Positions 17,778-27,150 of a DNA stretch of 64,000 nucleotides are shown piece after piece. Where the stretch lies: positions 2,142,501-2,206,500 of the forward strand of contig NZ_LT907844.1 in assembly GCF_900215505.1 (NCBI RefSeq). Reading direction: 5' to 3'. The translations under genes and the position numbers were made by a program. Each line of letters starts with the position of its first letter. Position 1 is the first letter of the stretch. This DNA comes from Cohaesibacter sp. ES.047 (GTDB lineage Bacteria; Pseudomonadota; Alphaproteobacteria; Rhizobiales; Cohaesibacteraceae). Under the pieces are notes generated by a model. The model searched no databases and was not told where the DNA came from. It was given only the letters and a program-made list of their open reading frames with translations.

Positions 17778-18545
17778 TCACTTATGTGTGTAATGACCCG
17801 GTGTCACACCATAGGCTTGTCGGAAATGCTTGATCAGGTGAGCCTGATCGTAAAAGCCCAGCTCGACGGCAACTTTGGTTGCATCATCCCCTGATCTCAG
17901 GCGGTTTTTCGCTTCAGCCACCCTCTGGGTTCTATGCCATTGGGATGGGGTCGTGCCGACGGCTTTCTTGAACATGCGAAGAAATGCGGTTTTGCTCAGT
18001 CCCACTTCTGCAGCCATGGTTTCAAGGCTCGGTGTGCCGCTGAGGTCTGATTTCAGCCAGTTGAGCACATACTGCACACGCCAGTCATCCAGCTTGGGAG
18101 CGTGCGTGATGACCCGGTTGGAATAGCGTTCCGCTGCCAACAAGAGAATGGCATTGATATAGTCTTCAAGATCGCCGTCCTCATCGTGCGTCAGGACGCT
18201 TCCCATTGTTTTGGCAAAGAGTTTGAACAGATCCATGTCCTCGACAATATAGCGGTCAAAGACAATCTCCCTGTCCTCGTGCAACGCTTCCTGCACATAG
18301 CTTTGATCAAGATAGACACTACTGATCAATTCGGTGCCAATTCCCGACTGAATCTGTCCTGGATTGTATAGGGTTGTAGAAAATTCAGGCGCTTCCAGTT
18401 GTCGGCCATCGAGTTTTAGACGCTCATGACCTTTTATATTGCAACTCAAAACGAATTCGTCATGGGCATGTGCTGGAAAGCTTACACTTTCGGACCATAT
18501 GGCAGCCGCTTCATAGCGGTATGTCTTGATCTGTTTAGTAATCAT
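17778..18545 (-). CDS. AraC-family transcriptional regulator
   Basis: 255 aa. N-terminal cupin-like sensor with FPAHAHDEFVLSCNIKGHE and a C-terminal AraC double HTH: TPSLETMAAEVGLSKTAFLR and VAVELGFYDQAHLIKHFR, ending YGVTPGHYTHK. This layout (AraC_binding plus HTH_18) is common in regulators that sit next to LysE exporters and amino-acid enzymes. It precedes the 2OG oxygenase and lysE on the same strand and probably controls them; that is inference. Confidence 0.88.
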   Translation of the reverse strand: MITKQIKTYRYEAAAIWSESVSFPAHAHDEFVLSCNIKGHERLKLDGRQLEAPEFSTTLYNPGQIQSGIGTELISSVYLDQSYVQEALHEDREIVFDRYIVEDMDLFKLFAKTMGSVLTHDEDGDLEDYINAILLLAAERYSNRVITHAPKLDDWRVQYVLNWLKSDLSGTPSLETMAAEVGLSKTAFLRMFKKAVGTTPSQWHRTQRVAEAKNRLRSGDDATKVAVELGFYDQAHLIKHFRQAYGVTPGHYTHK

Positions 18546-18778
18546 TAAAATACCTGCAACATCAGCGCATTATATATTGTTGCCTTTATTAACACAGGTG
18601 CGCAATATTTTACAATATGAATTGGTTCTATCTCGCTAGTGTTACGCCGCAGATGTTTTCTCTAGCGCTTCTGGCTCTCTTTTTGTGTTTTGGCCTGGCT
18701 AGCCGACTGGAATGGTCGCTCTGTTTAGCGTCCCGGGTTGGCCCGATGGAGACACAATACGCATCAAGAGGCGGATGA

Positions 18779-18997
18779 ATGGTCAGGGAAAAAGCCGATT
18801 CAGAGACTTTGACCTCTCACAGAAAAGCGGCTGATTATCTGTTGAGAGCGTTGCAGGAGGCCGATAGTTCAGACACACATGCCGTGCGAAAGCTCGTGTA
18901 TCTGGCAAAGTCAGAATTGGATGAGAATTTGGGGAAGGGCGCGAGGCAAGTGGATTGTTTGTCGGCGTTAACCCGTCAAGAACGAAAGAAACTGTAA
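18779..18997 (+). CDS. Small protein of unknown function upstream of a folded RNA
   Basis: 72 aa starting MVREKADSETLTSHRKAADY, then a helical stretch LLRALQEADSSDTHAVRKLV. No family recognised. AGAGGCGG lies 5 bases before the ATG. The stop TAA (18995-18997) abuts the first arm of a large inverted repeat at 18998, so the ORF and the RNA structure may belong to one transcript. It may not be translated; composition looks protein-like but that is weak support. Confidence 0.5.
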   Translation: MVREKADSETLTSHRKAADYLLRALQEADSSDTHAVRKLVYLAKSELDENLGKGARQVDCLSALTRQERKKL

Positions 18998-19155
18998 TCC
19001 AAGGGAGCGCGAAGTCACGATTGTGACGTGACATCGCGAACCAAGGGACTATCTTCTGGTTCCGTACACCATATCCAGAGGCTCTGGGCTCCCTTGGAAT
19101 TGGTGTTGCGGCATTGAGTTAGCTGGTTTGCTCAATGCCGCAACACCTTTTTTTT
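18998..19155 (+). ncRNA. Candidate structured RNA of unknown class
   Basis: Outer perfect 11-base arms TCCAAGGGAGC (18998-19008) and GCTCCCTTGGA (19088-19098) enclose three hairpins: CGCGA/TCGCG around GTCAC-GATT-GTGAC (19008-19038), GAACCA/TGGTTC (19038-19062), and CCAGAG/CTCTGG (19075-19087). Immediately after comes a 17-base-stem terminator (19102-19155). This is a four-way junction in form, unlike tRNA in arm lengths. It matches no RNA family that I recognise. Expression direction is taken from the terminator T-run. An sRNA, 3' UTR element or cis-acting element are all possible. Confidence 0.55.
19102..19155 (+). terminator. Very strong intrinsic terminator
   Basis: Perfect 17-base stem from GGTGTTGCGGCATTGAG (19102-19118) to CTCAATGCCGCAACACC (19131-19147), 12-base loop, then eight T (19148-19155). 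One of the strongest in the window; it ends transcription of the folded region and of the small ORF upstream. Confidence 0.92.
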
Positions 19156-19783
19156 AGAGAAGTTCCCGTCCTTTTCCTGATCCCGTTGGCTTCGGGTCCA
19201 AGTCCCCGGACTTCCCTATTCGCTCGTTTTTCTTGCAGTGTGGCCCGATCAGTCTGTTCCCGTACAGACTGTCGCGCCGCTGATGGGGTTTTCCCCGCCC
19301 CAATTCAGTCTTCTTACAGGGGCTGTCATTCCCGTAAGCTAAACTGTCAGCCTATGCTGAGATATTCGTCGGATTTGGCGGTCGTTGCAATCAGTGATTT
19401 GCGTTCGATTCAAAATTACTTAAAAGTTTATTTTTGGATATTTATGTATCTCGAAGGATTGACTTTTCCTATTTTTGGCCAGAACCGAAATTATCCTTTT
19501 ATGACAGATATATGACGACTTCGGTCTTCAGGGCATGCGCGCCAGATTGATGCTCTTGATCCTCACTAAATAGATGATCATAGCCTGTGTAAAAATACGC
19601 AAAATTTATCCGTAATGGTATTGAGGCGGGTGAAGGCAGAAGAATCCGAGCGCTCGGCACGATTCAGGCCATGCATTAGCGCGGCCCCCGGCAGTCCGGC
19701 GAGTGCCGCCCTGTGCGCGCAAGATGGAAGCTGCTATTCCAAAATCATGCGATGGCTGGGCAAGCTCTGCACTCACGGTATCT
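19156..19783. other. Intergenic region, no gene supported
   Basis: About 630 bases between the strong terminator and an IS481 relic. It turns AT-rich from about 19410. Short ORFs (for example 19135-19515 +, overlapping the terminator) have no protein-like features. Nothing further was recognised. Confidence 0.5.
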
Positions 19784-20032
19784 TCAGCGCAAAGACACCG
19801 CCTGCATCAAGGTGGGACCTGTCGCTTCTTCTTGCCGCGAAAGCACCGTCGAACGTGGCTCCTTCGGTCCGGTTCTTGAGTCCGCTTGTGAAGTGCGCGT
19901 CTTCCACTTGACGACCGTTTTCTGATTGATGCCGTATCGCTTGGAAAGCACTCTCAGGCTCTCTTGACTATTTTGTATTGCTCGACGGACTGCCTCTGTC
20001 GTCGTGGCGCTGCCGTGTAGAACTTGGCCCAT
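19784..20032 (-). pseudogene. IS481-family transposase remnant
   Basis: About 70 N-terminal residues match the IS481-type start: MGQVLHGSATTTEAVRRAIQ, SLRVLSKRYGINQKTVVKWK, and TGPKEPRSTVLS. Similarity ends after about RQEEA, near 19830, and the catalytic domain is missing. It lies beside another IS relic, so it marks an old site of repeated insertion. Confidence 0.75.
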
Positions 20033-20081
20033 AGTGCTTCCCTCCATTCAAATGAGAAAGGTGCACCATCAAAGCATGGGA

Positions 20082-20730
20082 TCAAACACCTAGAAAATGG
20101 AGCCTTGAATGACACGCCGCCGTTACGAACCGATCATAGCTCTCCGAACTTTGGTCCGTCCCGCATGTCCAACGAGTTGCACAAACAGGTTGTGCTTGTC
20201 TCACTCTCTGGCGTCTGTTCCATCTGGCTGCGGCATGGACGATAATATGTAGCATCAGGCCAACGGAATTCGGGCATAGGTGGATTCCATCGCGCTTGCG
20301 GCCCTTGATCTTTTCCCCCACGTCATATCCGGAAAGCCCGCCGCTTTCCGTGGTTTTGACGCTTTGGCTATCAATGACATCAGCCGTCGGACTGGCTCCT
20401 CGCCCTTCCAGTTCAAGGCACCCCATGGCCAGGAGATGATTGATCCGGGTCCACAAGCCAGCATTGCGCCAAGCATAAAAATATCCGCGAACCGTCGAGA
20501 CCAGAGGAAAGTCCTTGGGCAAAATCCGCCATTGGCAACCGCTGCAACCAACATAAAGGATCGCATCTATCACATCGCCATATTTGTGGTGCGTGGTCGC
20601 CCGCCTGACCGGGCGGCGGCAAGAACAGTGCGATCACTTCCCACTCTCTATCGGTTAAACCTGTTGGATAGCGCAGTTTATCCCGGTTATGGTGAACCCG
20701 AGCGGTATTGTCCCAAGGCATATGATCCTC
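20082..20730 (-). pseudogene. IS5-family transposase remnant, frameshifted
   Basis: From MPWDNTARVHHNRDK and YPTGLTDREWEVIALFLPPP the frame breaks near 20585-20630 and resumes as VIDAILYVGCSGCQWRILPK, then VIDSQSVKTTESGGLSGYD and KIKGRKRD. This is the DUF4096/DDE layout of IS5-type transposases. After KRD the usual catalytic C-terminus is lost. Broken and partial, so inactive. Confidence 0.78.
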
Positions 20731-21060
20731 CATCTTCTCATCTAAAACGGTTGCATCAGAACCTATTGATATCCCACAACTACTTTTAAATCCGGCTCTA
20801 AGTTCAACCACCTTCAGACCAACGGCATCCGCGAACGGTTCCACAAAACCATCTCAGGCCAGCCCTGATGGGGCCTGTCGCTCCATGTGCCTGCCTGCTC
20901 GACAAGGACGCAGGAAACACTCTCCCCATACCTGCCGCATGCAGAGGCATATGATACCTCTCGACAATTTTATCCGGATTGGAATGCAATAATTCAAATT
21001 TAACTTGAACACGCTAAGAATTGGATATTGGCGTCTTTAATTTTTAGCATTCCGGCAAAC

Positions 21061-24000
21061 ATGAAAAAATCATCGATATTTATCACAGTGGCGGGTGCTG
21101 CCGCCCTTTTCCCTTCTTCGGTGTGGGCTGCGAGCGATCTGAGGGGATTGTCTGCAAATCTTGACCTGACGTGGATCATGGCCGCCTCTGCATTGGTGAT
21201 GTTCATGCAGGCAGGATTCCTGCTGCTCGAAGCGGGCATGGTCCGCTCCAAGAACTCGATCAACGTGGCGCAGAAGAACCTGCTTGATTTTGTTTTTTCG
21301 ATTGCAGCGTTCGCAATTGCCGGTTTCATGATAGCCTTCGGACCGACCGGGTCTTTGATGGTGGGGTTTGATTGGGACTACTTCGGCCTGAGCAATATCA
21401 CGTCCTACGAGGCTGGGTTCTTCGTTTTTCAGGTTATGTTCTGCGGTACGGCTGCGACAATCGTCTCCGGTGCCGTTGCCGAACGGATGCGCCTCTCTGC
21501 CTATATCATCGGTTCTATTTTTCTGTCCTCACTCATTTATCCCGTGTTCGCCCACTGGGCGTGGGGAGACGCGCTGCGCCCAAACGAGGGGGCTTTCCTC
21601 GCCAACATGGGCTTCATCGATTTTGCCGGATCAACGGTGGTGCACGCGACCGGCGGTTGGGTCGCGCTTGCCGCCTGTATTGCGCTGGGGCCGCGTATGG
21701 GGCGCTTCGATGAGGCTGGCAATCCGGTGCGCATGGCGGGTCACAGTCCGGTTCTGGCCACCACTGGCGTTCTACTGCTGTTTATCGGTTGGCTCGGGTT
21801 CAACGGCGGATCGACCCTGAAGGCGGGCGAGGATGTCGCTTTCATCATTCTCAATACGATTCTTGCCGGTGGCTTCGGAACCGTGGCCGGACATATCATC
21901 GGCTATTACCATGATGGATACTATCTACCCGAAAAGGCAATGGCCGGTATGCTCGGCGGTCTTGTTGCCGTCACCGCAGGCTGCGCGGTGCTCTCGCCCG
22001 GCGGGGCCATCATGATCGGTATTCTGGGTGGCTGCATCTCGATCATCGCCAATCATATCCTTGAGACCAAATTCAAGATTGATGACGCGGTGGGCGCGAT
22101 TGGCGCACACGCCTTTGCCGGTGTCGCCGGAACCATCGGTCTGGCACTGCTTGCACCGGCTGACCAATTCGAATTTGGCCGCCTTCATCAGCTTTATGTG
22201 CAGGGCATCGGCTCGGGGCTGAACTTCTGTCTGTCATTTGGGCTTGGCTTTCTCTTCTTCTCCATTCTTCGCCGCGTCTCGCGATTTCGTGCAACGCTGG
22301 ACGAGGAGAAACTCGGTCTCAACATTTCCGAACACGCCACCCGCATCGGTGTAGGCCACGTGGAGAGCGCGCTCGAGAAGCTCCTGTCGGGGAAACGCAA
22401 TTTTGTGCAGCGCTTGCCGACGGTGCCCGGTGACGAGGCGGAAAACCTGACAAAGCTTTTCAATGATCTGATGGTCAATCTGGAAAAAGAGCACAAGCAG
22501 CTCAGCGAACTGGAACTGCTTCAGGCAAAATCCGAAGAAGCCGAGCGCATTGCAGCCCTGTCCAACGCCACGTTTGAAGGCATCGCCATGCATCGTGACG
22601 ATCACGTCGTCGATTGCAATCAGCAACTGGCCGACTTGCTCGGCTACACGCTTGATGAGGTGATTGGTGCGTCCATTGACAAGGTGATGGTCGATGAAAC
22701 CGAACCGATCATTCAGCAGGCGATTGCCGAGAACTGGAGCCACACCTATGAGGCCAAACTCAAGGCCAAGAGCGGCGAAGCGATCCCTGTGGCTGTTCGT
22801 GGCCGCAGTATCGACTTCAAGGGCGAGCCCGTCAGGATTGCCTGCTTTGTCGATCTGCGCGAGCGCAAGCAGGCAGAGCAGAACATCCGTCTGATGGCGC
22901 AGCATGATCCCTTGACCGGGCTGGCCAACCGGTCCCTGTTCAATGAACAGCTCGAAACGGCCGTCAACAAGGCAAAGGACAACAACCGTACTGCGCTGAT
23001 CCTGATCGATCTGGACCGCTTCAAGAATGTCAACGATGTGCATGGCCATCAGGCCGGGGATATTGTCATCAAGGAGACTGCGAAGCGACTGAAGGCGATT
23101 GCTGGAGAAAACGGCACGGTGGCGCGCCTCGGGGGGGACGAATTTGCCATCATCCAGAACGGTCTGCATTTTGCCAATCAGGCAGCGGATACCGGCCACC
23201 GGATTGTTGCAGAGATGTCCATTCCGATACCGATCGATGACAATGCCTCGGCCCTGATCGGTGCAAGTGTCGGGATTGCCCTGTGCCCGGAACACGGCAC
23301 GACTGCAGAAATGCTTTTCTCTCGTGCCGATATCGCGCTTTATCACTCCAAGAATACGGGCCGCAACATGTCCAACATGTTCCGAAACGGCCTCAATGCG
23401 CTGATGGAGAAGCGCCGGGCTCTTCAGGCGGACTTGGAAAACGCGCTCGAGCGTGGCGAGTTTGAGCTTTACTATCAGCCTCGTGCCTGCGCCGGGAATC
23501 TGGAAATCAACGCCTACGAGGCTTTGTTACGCTGGAAACATCCCGAACGCGGCCTTGTCAGCCCTGCCGAATTCATCCCGGTGGCAGAGGCCAGTGGCAT
23601 GATCATCGATATCGATGAGTGGGTTTTTCGGCAGGCCTGCATCGCTTCGACATCAATTCTCAAGGGTGCCGATATCAGCGTCAACATCAGCCCCCTGCAG
23701 TTTCAGCAGAAGGATCTGGTCAACAAGTTCGATACCATTCTCTGCGAGACCGGTGCCGATCCTGCCTGTCTGGAGCTGGAACTGACCGAAGGCATGCTTA
23801 TCGAGGATGACGCGCGGGGCCTGTCGGTCATGAAGATGCTCAAGAAGCTTGGTCTGGCCCTCGCCCTTGATGATTTTGGTACAGGCTATTCATCCTTGTC
23901 CTATCTGTCGAAATATCCCTTCGATACCATCAAGATTGATCGCGGTTTTGTCGCCAATCTTGGACATGAAACCAATGCTGTTGCCATCATGAATGCGATC

Positions 24001-24345
24001 ATCGGCCTTGGCACGAGCCTTGGCATGAAGATCGTTGCGGAAGGGGTGGAGACCGCCGAAGAAGCTGTCTTCCTCAGACGCAACGGCTGTGATCAATTAC
24101 AGGGCTATCTGATCGGTCGTCCCAAGCCTGTCAGCGAGATCATTCACCAGGTTGCCGATGAAGAAGCCGAGGCCATCCGCGCCATTGACATCTTGATGGA
24201 CACCGAAGGGCAGGTTGCGGGCTTGCGATCGATCCTGGCTTGCTCAGAAGAAGAAGAAGACAGCGGCGGGCATGGCGACACTTTCGCAGAGCCGGACGCC
24301 AGCTATTCGCAGCATGATCTGGATGCCGACCAGAAAGCCTCTTAG
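21061..24345 (+). CDS. Ammonium transporter-PAS-GGDEF-EAL fusion
   Basis: 1094 aa. A signal-peptide-like start (MKKSSIFITVAGAAALFPSS) leads into a full Amt/Rh domain, about residues 20-400, with both pore histidines: His195 in STVVHATGG and His350 in GAIGAHAFAG. Then a helical linker, a PAS domain (about 488-606), a GGDEF domain (about 610-775) with GGDEF intact at 691-695, and an EAL domain with YEALLRWKHP at 819 onward. The cytoplasmic output could make or break c-di-GMP in response to ammonium flux. No glnK is adjacent. ATG 21061 is chosen; an upstream TTG at 21028 is in frame. The acidic C-terminal tail is unassigned. Confidence 0.9.
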   Translation: MKKSSIFITVAGAAALFPSSVWAASDLRGLSANLDLTWIMAASALVMFMQAGFLLLEAGMVRSKNSINVAQKNLLDFVFSIAAFAIAGFMIAFGPTGSLMVGFDWDYFGLSNITSYEAGFFVFQVMFCGTAATIVSGAVAERMRLSAYIIGSIFLSSLIYPVFAHWAWGDALRPNEGAFLANMGFIDFAGSTVVHATGGWVALAACIALGPRMGRFDEAGNPVRMAGHSPVLATTGVLLLFIGWLGFNGGSTLKAGEDVAFIILNTILAGGFGTVAGHIIGYYHDGYYLPEKAMAGMLGGLVAVTAGCAVLSPGGAIMIGILGGCISIIANHILETKFKIDDAVGAIGAHAFAGVAGTIGLALLAPADQFEFGRLHQLYVQGIGSGLNFCLSFGLGFLFFSILRRVSRFRATLDEEKLGLNISEHATRIGVGHVESALEKLLSGKRNFVQRLPTVPGDEAENLTKLFNDLMVNLEKEHKQLSELELLQAKSEEAERIAALSNATFEGIAMHRDDHVVDCNQQLADLLGYTLDEVIGASIDKVMVDETEPIIQQAIAENWSHTYEAKLKAKSGEAIPVAVRGRSIDFKGEPVRIACFVDLRERKQAEQNIRLMAQHDPLTGLANRSLFNEQLETAVNKAKDNNRTALILIDLDRFKNVNDVHGHQAGDIVIKETAKRLKAIAGENGTVARLGGDEFAIIQNGLHFANQAADTGHRIVAEMSIPIPIDDNASALIGASVGIALCPEHGTTAEMLFSRADIALYHSKNTGRNMSNMFRNGLNALMEKRRALQADLENALERGEFELYYQPRACAGNLEINAYEALLRWKHPERGLVSPAEFIPVAEASGMIIDIDEWVFRQACIASTSILKGADISVNISPLQFQQKDLVNKFDTILCETGADPACLELELTEGMLIEDDARGLSVMKMLKKLGLALALDDFGTGYSSLSYLSKYPFDTIKIDRGFVANLGHETNAVAIMNAIIGLGTSLGMKIVAEGVETAEEAVFLRRNGCDQLQGYLIGRPKPVSEIIHQVADEEAEAIRAIDILMDTEGQVAGLRSILACSEEEEDSGGHGDTFAEPDASYSQHDLDADQKAS

Positions 24346-24370
24346 GGCAAGCTCGTCAAGACGGGCTCGG

Positions 24371-25270
24371 CTAGAGTTTGAGATAGTCGGCAAGACTGAG
24401 ATTGGTGAGGACACTGATTGCTGAGAAACTCGCCTCCAATTGCACCTCAAGGGCTTTTGCCTCGACAGCGACTGCGGCGATATCAACGGAGGTCATGTCC
24501 GCAACTACCGTTTCCAGCTCGGCAACATAGGCGCTTTCGCTTTTGATGAAATTCTCGATCCGAACCGTCGCGTTACCGGTTGTCGTGACTAGGGCAAGAA
24601 CCTCGTCTTGTGCCTCGATGAAAAGGTCAGACAGATCTGTCATATCCGCTGCAGACAGGGAGCTTGACCCGGCGATGAAGGACAGGGCGCGCATGGATTT
24701 CTCGATGCCGCTGTTGTCTGCGGTCACGCCGTAACTGACGCTCTGGTCAGCGGTTAGCCGGCACTTTTGGACGTAACTATCACCAAGGTAATAGTCTGTG
24801 TTCGGGGTGGTGAGGTCGACAGCTGTGTAGCCTGACAAGTCGACAGGCTCCGATTGCGTCTCGCCTCCGCCAAACAGATAGCGCCCGGCATATTGTGTGT
24901 TCATAATGCTCGACAGCTCTTCAAGGTACGAGGACGCCTGAGACTTAAGCTCGGACAGATACTCCTCGGAGGAGACCGAGGTGACGGCCACACGCATCTT
25001 GGTGAGCAAGTCACTGACCTCCACAAGAGAGGCGGAGACCATTTCCGTGCGGCTTGCGATCTTTGAGGCTGTCTCGATTTGGGTATTGGAGCGGGCGATC
25101 GTGTTGCCAAGGTCCACGACCGTGCCGGCCTTAAATTCAAGCCCGCCGTAACTGGTCGTCTCCAACCCGCTTGCCTCTTGCTGTTGCACTTTGGCAAGGC
25201 GGCCTTGCGTATCCATCGCAAGCGAGAGAATCGAAGACATTTGGCTAAATGTGGCAACACGCATCGTCAT
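24371..25270 (-). CDS. flgL: Flagellar hook-filament junction protein FlgL
   Basis: Joins hook to filament with FlgK. 299 aa; the N-terminus MTMRVATFSQMSSILSLAMD and C-terminal coiled region ending SAISVLTNLSLADYLKL are flagellin-like, and YLFGGGETQSEPV matches the FlgL segment YLFGG. It begins 8 bases after flgK on the same strand, so the two are co-transcribed. Low similarity in the middle is normal for this family. Confidence 0.85.
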   Translation of the reverse strand: MTMRVATFSQMSSILSLAMDTQGRLAKVQQQEASGLETTSYGGLEFKAGTVVDLGNTIARSNTQIETASKIASRTEMVSASLVEVSDLLTKMRVAVTSVSSEEYLSELKSQASSYLEELSSIMNTQYAGRYLFGGGETQSEPVDLSGYTAVDLTTPNTDYYLGDSYVQKCRLTADQSVSYGVTADNSGIEKSMRALSFIAGSSSLSAADMTDLSDLFIEAQDEVLALVTTTGNATVRIENFIKSESAYVAELETVVADMTSVDIAAVAVEAKALEVQLEASFSAISVLTNLSLADYLKL

Positions 25271-25278
25271 GGTTTCAC

Positions 25279-26622
25279 CTATCTGACCGATGACAGCAAT
25301 TGATCGAACATTTCCTGAATGACACTCATCAGGGTAGAGGCCAATGAATAAAGCTGTTTCAATTCGGAAAGCCGTTCGGTCTCTTCGTCGACATTGACAC
25401 CATAAAAGGAGTTCATCGTGTCGGTGATGGATTGTAATTCCGTTTGCGCAAGCTTCATCTCATTTCCGGCCGATGTGTGATCATTCACGACGAAGGAGAG
25501 CAACTCGCTGGCATATTCCGACAAGGTTCGATCGCCTGCGCCCAGTTTGCCCGCTGCGTCAAAGCTGAGGTCGCCTTGCAGCGCGTCCAGCAACGCATAG
25601 GCGGTTGTTTCCTGATCGCTCGTGCCCAGAAGAGAGGCGGGATCGGACAAAAAGCTGCTGCCGACAGACATATCTGCAGCCGAAGACCCCGTCACCAAAC
25701 CGGGAACGACAAGATTGAGGGCTTCCTTCATGGTCGTAGCGAGTTCGTCGAGCGAGGTCATGTAGGCCGGCAATGTCTCGTCGCGCATCGTAACAAGCGC
25801 CCCAAGGGTGCCGTTGTGAAGCCTGTCGGTGACATCGGCCCCATTGAGGGAGATGGTCATGGTGCCATCTGGGGCTTCCTCGGTGGACAAGAGATGGGCT
25901 GTGCTGTCGACCATTACCTGCCCGGATGCGCTATAAACCTTGGTGCCGCCATCCTCATTCTTGAAGGTCTTGATTTCCATATATTCCGACAGCTCTACAA
26001 GAGCGTTGTTGAGCTGGTCTTCAAGATCGGCAGTGCTTTGGCCCGCATTGTGCAACGTGCTGATGCGGTGGTTGAGGCTGTCAATTTTCGAGATGATTGC
26101 GTTGGCGGTATCAACGCCGGTCACGACTTCGTCGTTGGCCAGATTAATCTGGTCCTGCAGGCCTTCCGACAGCCCGTTGATCTGGTTCACCAGATCCTCA
26201 AGTGCTCCGATGGCGGCATTGGCAAGGCTGGTGCTTTCCGGCGTCGCTGCCAATGTTGTCATGGCATTTTCAAAATCCAGCACAGCATTGGCGATGCTGG
26301 TTCCATCGCCAGTCTTGTCGGTCAGGGCCCCAAGCGCACTTTGCGTTTGTTTCAGCATGTCGAAAGTCTTGAGCGCGCCAGCCGTATCGGATGTCGAGCC
26401 AAGCAGATCTGACAAGATGTATTGACTAACCTTGGAAATGACCCGATCGACATTGACGCCAGAACTCGTGCCATTCGTCACATTGGCCGTTTGGCGCGCC
26501 GACTTGGCCGTGTAGCCGTCTGTATCCGCATTGGCAATGTTGTTTGCGGTTACAGAAAGCTGGGCCTGTGTGGCGCCGAGTGAACTTCTCGCGATGTGCA
26601 GTGACGAGCTCAATGTGCTCAT
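25279..26622 (-). CDS. flgK: Flagellar hook-associated protein FlgK
   Basis: First junction protein between hook and filament, secreted through the flagellar export gate. 447 aa, short for FlgK. N-terminal signature SSLHIARSSLGATQAQLSVT then ANNIANADTDGYTAKSARQT, the rod/hook-family motif; the C-terminus with LKQLYSLASTLMSVIQEMFD is the matching coiled coil. It lies between the flgN-like gene and flgL. Confidence 0.9.
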   Translation of the reverse strand: MSTLSSSLHIARSSLGATQAQLSVTANNIANADTDGYTAKSARQTANVTNGTSSGVNVDRVISKVSQYILSDLLGSTSDTAGALKTFDMLKQTQSALGALTDKTGDGTSIANAVLDFENAMTTLAATPESTSLANAAIGALEDLVNQINGLSEGLQDQINLANDEVVTGVDTANAIISKIDSLNHRISTLHNAGQSTADLEDQLNNALVELSEYMEIKTFKNEDGGTKVYSASGQVMVDSTAHLLSTEEAPDGTMTISLNGADVTDRLHNGTLGALVTMRDETLPAYMTSLDELATTMKEALNLVVPGLVTGSSAADMSVGSSFLSDPASLLGTSDQETTAYALLDALQGDLSFDAAGKLGAGDRTLSEYASELLSFVVNDHTSAGNEMKLAQTELQSITDTMNSFYGVNVDEETERLSELKQLYSLASTLMSVIQEMFDQLLSSVR

Positions 26623-26649
26623 GGCAAAATCCCGATCCGTGAAAGCGGC

Positions 26650-27138
26650 TTAGATCTCACGGCTTTGTTTGAGGGAACTGGTCTGCGCGGTGATGCCGGT
26701 CTGATAGCCGTCGGCACCATAATTTGTCGCTCCAGCGACTTCTTTCTGGCTATCGCGGATGGCCCGCATGATCGCACTGGTCCGCCGTTCGTTGGCGTTG
26801 ACCGCACGGTTCAGGTTTTCGGCATTTTCCATCATTGAGGTTGCCAGCGTCTGGACACGTTCCTGAAGCAGGCTGAACTTGCTGTCAGAGGTCAGCATCA
26901 TCGCGGCACGTTCGCTCTTGTAGGTTTTGAAGAACGCGCTGAATTCACTCACCAGCTTTTGCTTTCTGACAAGCAAGCCTTCCAGTGACACCGGACGGCC
27001 GCTTTCCAGCCGTCTGTTTTCTTCGGCCGCAAGCTCGATGATTTCGTCCGCCACCTTGATGGCCTCATCCATTGCGGTCTCGATTTCAGCCACTTCTTTG
27101 GCAGTCAGGGGCGGTGTGGCGGGAATGACGTCTGACAT
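26650..27138 (-). CDS. FlgN-like flagellar export chaperone
   Basis: 162 aa, mostly helical: LTAKEVAEIETAMDEAIKVA, a middle VRKQKLVSEFSAFFKTYKSE, and ENLNRAVNANERRTSAIMRA near the end, where FlgN proteins carry their FlgK/FlgL-binding helix. Its position directly before flgK and flgL is the classic place for flgN. Sequence identity cannot be shown by eye, so the call rests on fold and context. AGGA precedes the ATG. Confidence 0.7.
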   Translation of the reverse strand: MSDVIPATPPLTAKEVAEIETAMDEAIKVADEIIELAAEENRRLESGRPVSLEGLLVRKQKLVSEFSAFFKTYKSERAAMMLTSDSKFSLLQERVQTLATSMMENAENLNRAVNANERRTSAIMRAIRDSQKEVAGATNYGADGYQTGITAQTSSLKQSREI

Positions 27139-27150
27139 TGCGAGATCCTG

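Noticed and set aside
18998-19098. The folded region as a tRNA
   Set aside because: The outer stem is 11 bases, arms have the wrong lengths, and there is no anticodon arm or T-loop signature.
19135-19515. A 126-aa + strand ORF after the strong terminator
   Set aside because: Its start lies inside the terminator stem, it lacks a ribosome site, and its composition is Cys/Ser/Arg-rich noise.
22234-23346. A 370-aa open frame opposite the Amt fusion gene
   Set aside because: Shadow of the PAS-GGDEF part; no ribosome site or family features.
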